Source: Variovorax sp. 54
GTDB taxonomy: Bacteria > Pseudomonadota > Gammaproteobacteria > Burkholderiales > Burkholderiaceae_C
NCBI RefSeq assembly: GCF_002754375.1
Contig: NZ_PEFF01000001.1
Span: 2,046,001 to 2,110,000, forward strand
Reading direction: 5' to 3'
DNA: 64,000 nt
The position numbers and the translations under genes are program-made. Each line of letters opens with the position of its first letter. Position 1 is the stretch's first letter. This document shows positions 63,029-64,000 of the stretch, piece by piece. The notes beneath the pieces are model-generated. The model did not search any database. It was given only the letters and a program-made list of their open reading frames with translations, and was not told where the DNA came from.

Positions 63029-63633
63029 CGCGGCTCCAGCAGCAGTCCCGCGCGCCGCGCCTGGACCAGCAGGTGGGTGCGGTTGCGCGCGTCCATCGTG
63101 TCGAGCAGCGCCGTGATGTGGAGCTTGACCGTGCGTTCCGCAATCGCCAGCTCGGCGGCGATCTGCTTGTTCTGGCGGCCTTGCGCCACCAGCAGCAGCA
63201 CTTCGAGCTGGCGCGGCGTGAGGCTCGCCACCGGCAGGCCGGTGCGCGACGTCAGCACATCGAAAGACTCGCCACCGGCGGCCACCTCGTCCAGCGCCGC
63301 CGCGATGTGCGCCACCGAGCGCGACTTGCCGATGAAGCCGGCCGCCCCCGCGGCGCGTGCGCGGGCGGCGAGTGCGGGTTCTTCGTCGCCCGAGATCATC
63401 AGGCGCGACACGAGGGGATGCCGGGCCCCGAAGAGGCGCAAGCCCTCGAGGCCGTCTTCGCCGCCCAGGCGGTAGTCGATCAGCACGATGTCGGGCGCGC
63501 ATTGCGAGGCACGCGCGACGCCTTCGGCCAGCGAGAGCGCGGTCTGCACTTCGAAGTCGGGGCGGGCGTGCGTCAGCGCATGCGCAAAGCCGACACCGAA
63601 CAGCGGGTGATCGTCGACAAGCAGGAGTTTCAT
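63025..63633 (-). CDS. NarL/FixJ-type response regulator
   Basis: This 202-residue protein has a receiver domain (LLLVDDHPLF; phosphoacceptor Asp in VLIDYRLGG; Lys in FIGKSRS) and a C-terminal LuxR-type helix-turn-helix (LTPRQLEVLLLVAQGRQNKQIAAELAIAERTVKLHITALL). The ATG at 63633 is chosen because it begins at the receiver and AGGAG-like sequence lies upstream. It is the first gene of a two-gene operon with the hybrid kinase. Confidence 0.92.
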   Translation of the reverse strand: MKLLLVDDHPLFGVGFAHALTHARPDFEVQTALSLAEGVARASQCAPDIVLIDYRLGGEDGLEGLRLFGARHPLVSRLMISGDEEPALAARARAAGAAGFIGKSRSVAHIAAALDEVAAGGESFDVLTSRTGLPVASLTPRQLEVLLLVAQGRQNKQIAAELAIAERTVKLHITALLDTMDARNRTHLLVQARRAGLLLEPR

Positions 63634-63734
63634 GGTGCCGTGATCCTTGGGTGCGGGCCCGGCCCGCGCCCTCTCCTCGTAGGGCGCCATTGTTGTCTAC
63701 ACCGGCGCATCGGTGCAGCAGCTTTCGCGAAGCC

Positions 63735-64000
63735 TCAGTTGCAACGACCAGCCGCGCGCAGCAGCGCATTGCAGGCTGGTGCGGAGCCCGTCGCCGGCCG
63801 CGTGGCGGGGCGGCGCGCGGACGCGGGGGCATCGCTCTGGCGCATCTCCTGGCAGATGGCATCGCTGACCACGCGGCCCACGACCGACACCGAGCCCTCC
63901 ACGTAGCAGCTGTAGACCCGTCCGCCGTCGGTGCGGGCCTGGAAGGTCGTCTGCACACCGCTGTCGGCCCGGTTCGAGATGGTGAACGCCTGCGGCGGCA
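63735..64000 (-). CDS. Partial hypothetical protein, 5' end outside the window
   Basis: These are the C-terminal 87 or so residues of a protein that starts right of the window. It has a beta-rich segment (QAFTISNRADSGVQTTFQAR and VYSCYVEGSVSVVG), four Cys residues and an Ala/Pro-rich tail ending in CN. A secreted or periplasmic protein is plausible from the Cys content. I do not recognise it. The 101-base gap before the response regulator gene holds nothing I can name. Confidence 0.6.
   Translation of the reverse strand, partial: PPQAFTISNRADSGVQTTFQARTDGGRVYSCYVEGSVSVVGRVVSDAICQEMRQSDAPASARRPATRPATGSAPACNALLRAAGRCN

Overview
The window is high-GC DNA with dense short-gap operons, many GTG/TTG starts and a recurring GGAGAC-type ribosome binding site. 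It carries several orphan tripartite-tricarboxylate-transporter (TTT, 'Bug') binding proteins, three beta-keto acid cleavage enzymes, a Burkholderiales-type porin and a spore-coat-U chaperone/usher locus. Together these suggest a soil betaproteobacterium of the Comamonadaceae, most likely Variovorax or a close relative (inference from gene content; no marker gene such as rRNA is present). I saw no tRNA, rRNA, CRISPR array, insertion sequence or phage gene.

Region 1 (1-10642) is a TonB receptor operon on the minus strand: receptor, MFS transporter, beta-lactamase-like serine hydrolase, an M81 (MlrC-type) metallopeptidase fused to an alpha/beta hydrolase, and a D-threonine-aldolase-like PLP enzyme that runs off the left edge. 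An ECF sigma/FecR pair lies next to it, with a divergent stand-alone STN-domain gene. Three exact copies of one promoter-like motif (TTACCGGAA-N14-CGTCTCA) precede the receptor, the sigma factor and the STN gene. The enzyme set resembles the MlrB-MlrC-MlrD part of microcystin catabolism and suggests scavenging of peptides containing D-amino acids.

Region 2 (10831-20742) holds a diguanylate cyclase, a GspE/PilB-type ATPase with an MshEN-like N-terminus and an EAL phosphodiesterase (a local c-di-GMP module). A minimal chaperone/usher fimbrial operon with two spore-coat-U-type subunits follows.

Region 3 (20756-31568) is a ten-gene minus-strand operon built around a split B12-dependent acyl-CoA mutase with its MeaB GTPase, an enoyl-CoA hydratase/isomerase-family protein, a family III CoA-transferase, a 2-oxoglutarate/Fe(II) oxygenase, an aldehyde dehydrogenase, an SDR and an ABC-type binding protein. 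An IclR regulator is divergent to it. The substrate is unknown.

Region 4 (31573-53556) is catabolic. It starts with a Rieske oxygenase / acyl-CoA ligase / TetR / nitronate-monooxygenase-like operon that has a clear TetR-type palindrome. It continues with three rearranged cassettes of BKACE, TauD-type dioxygenase, TTT binding protein and quinone oxidoreductase, with two AraC regulators, a MalT-like LuxR regulator and a porin. Two divergent promoters share the same AraC-like direct-repeat motif, and the two quinone oxidoreductases are nearly identical.

Region 5 (53616-64000) has a PrsW-type membrane protease pair, an MFS transporter and a GMC oxidoreductase. A probable rearrangement junction near 58.46 kb joins two gene fragments. 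After it come a winged-helix regulator with a degenerate receiver, an NlpD-like lipoprotein, a hybrid histidine kinase/NarL-type regulator pair and a partial gene at the right edge.
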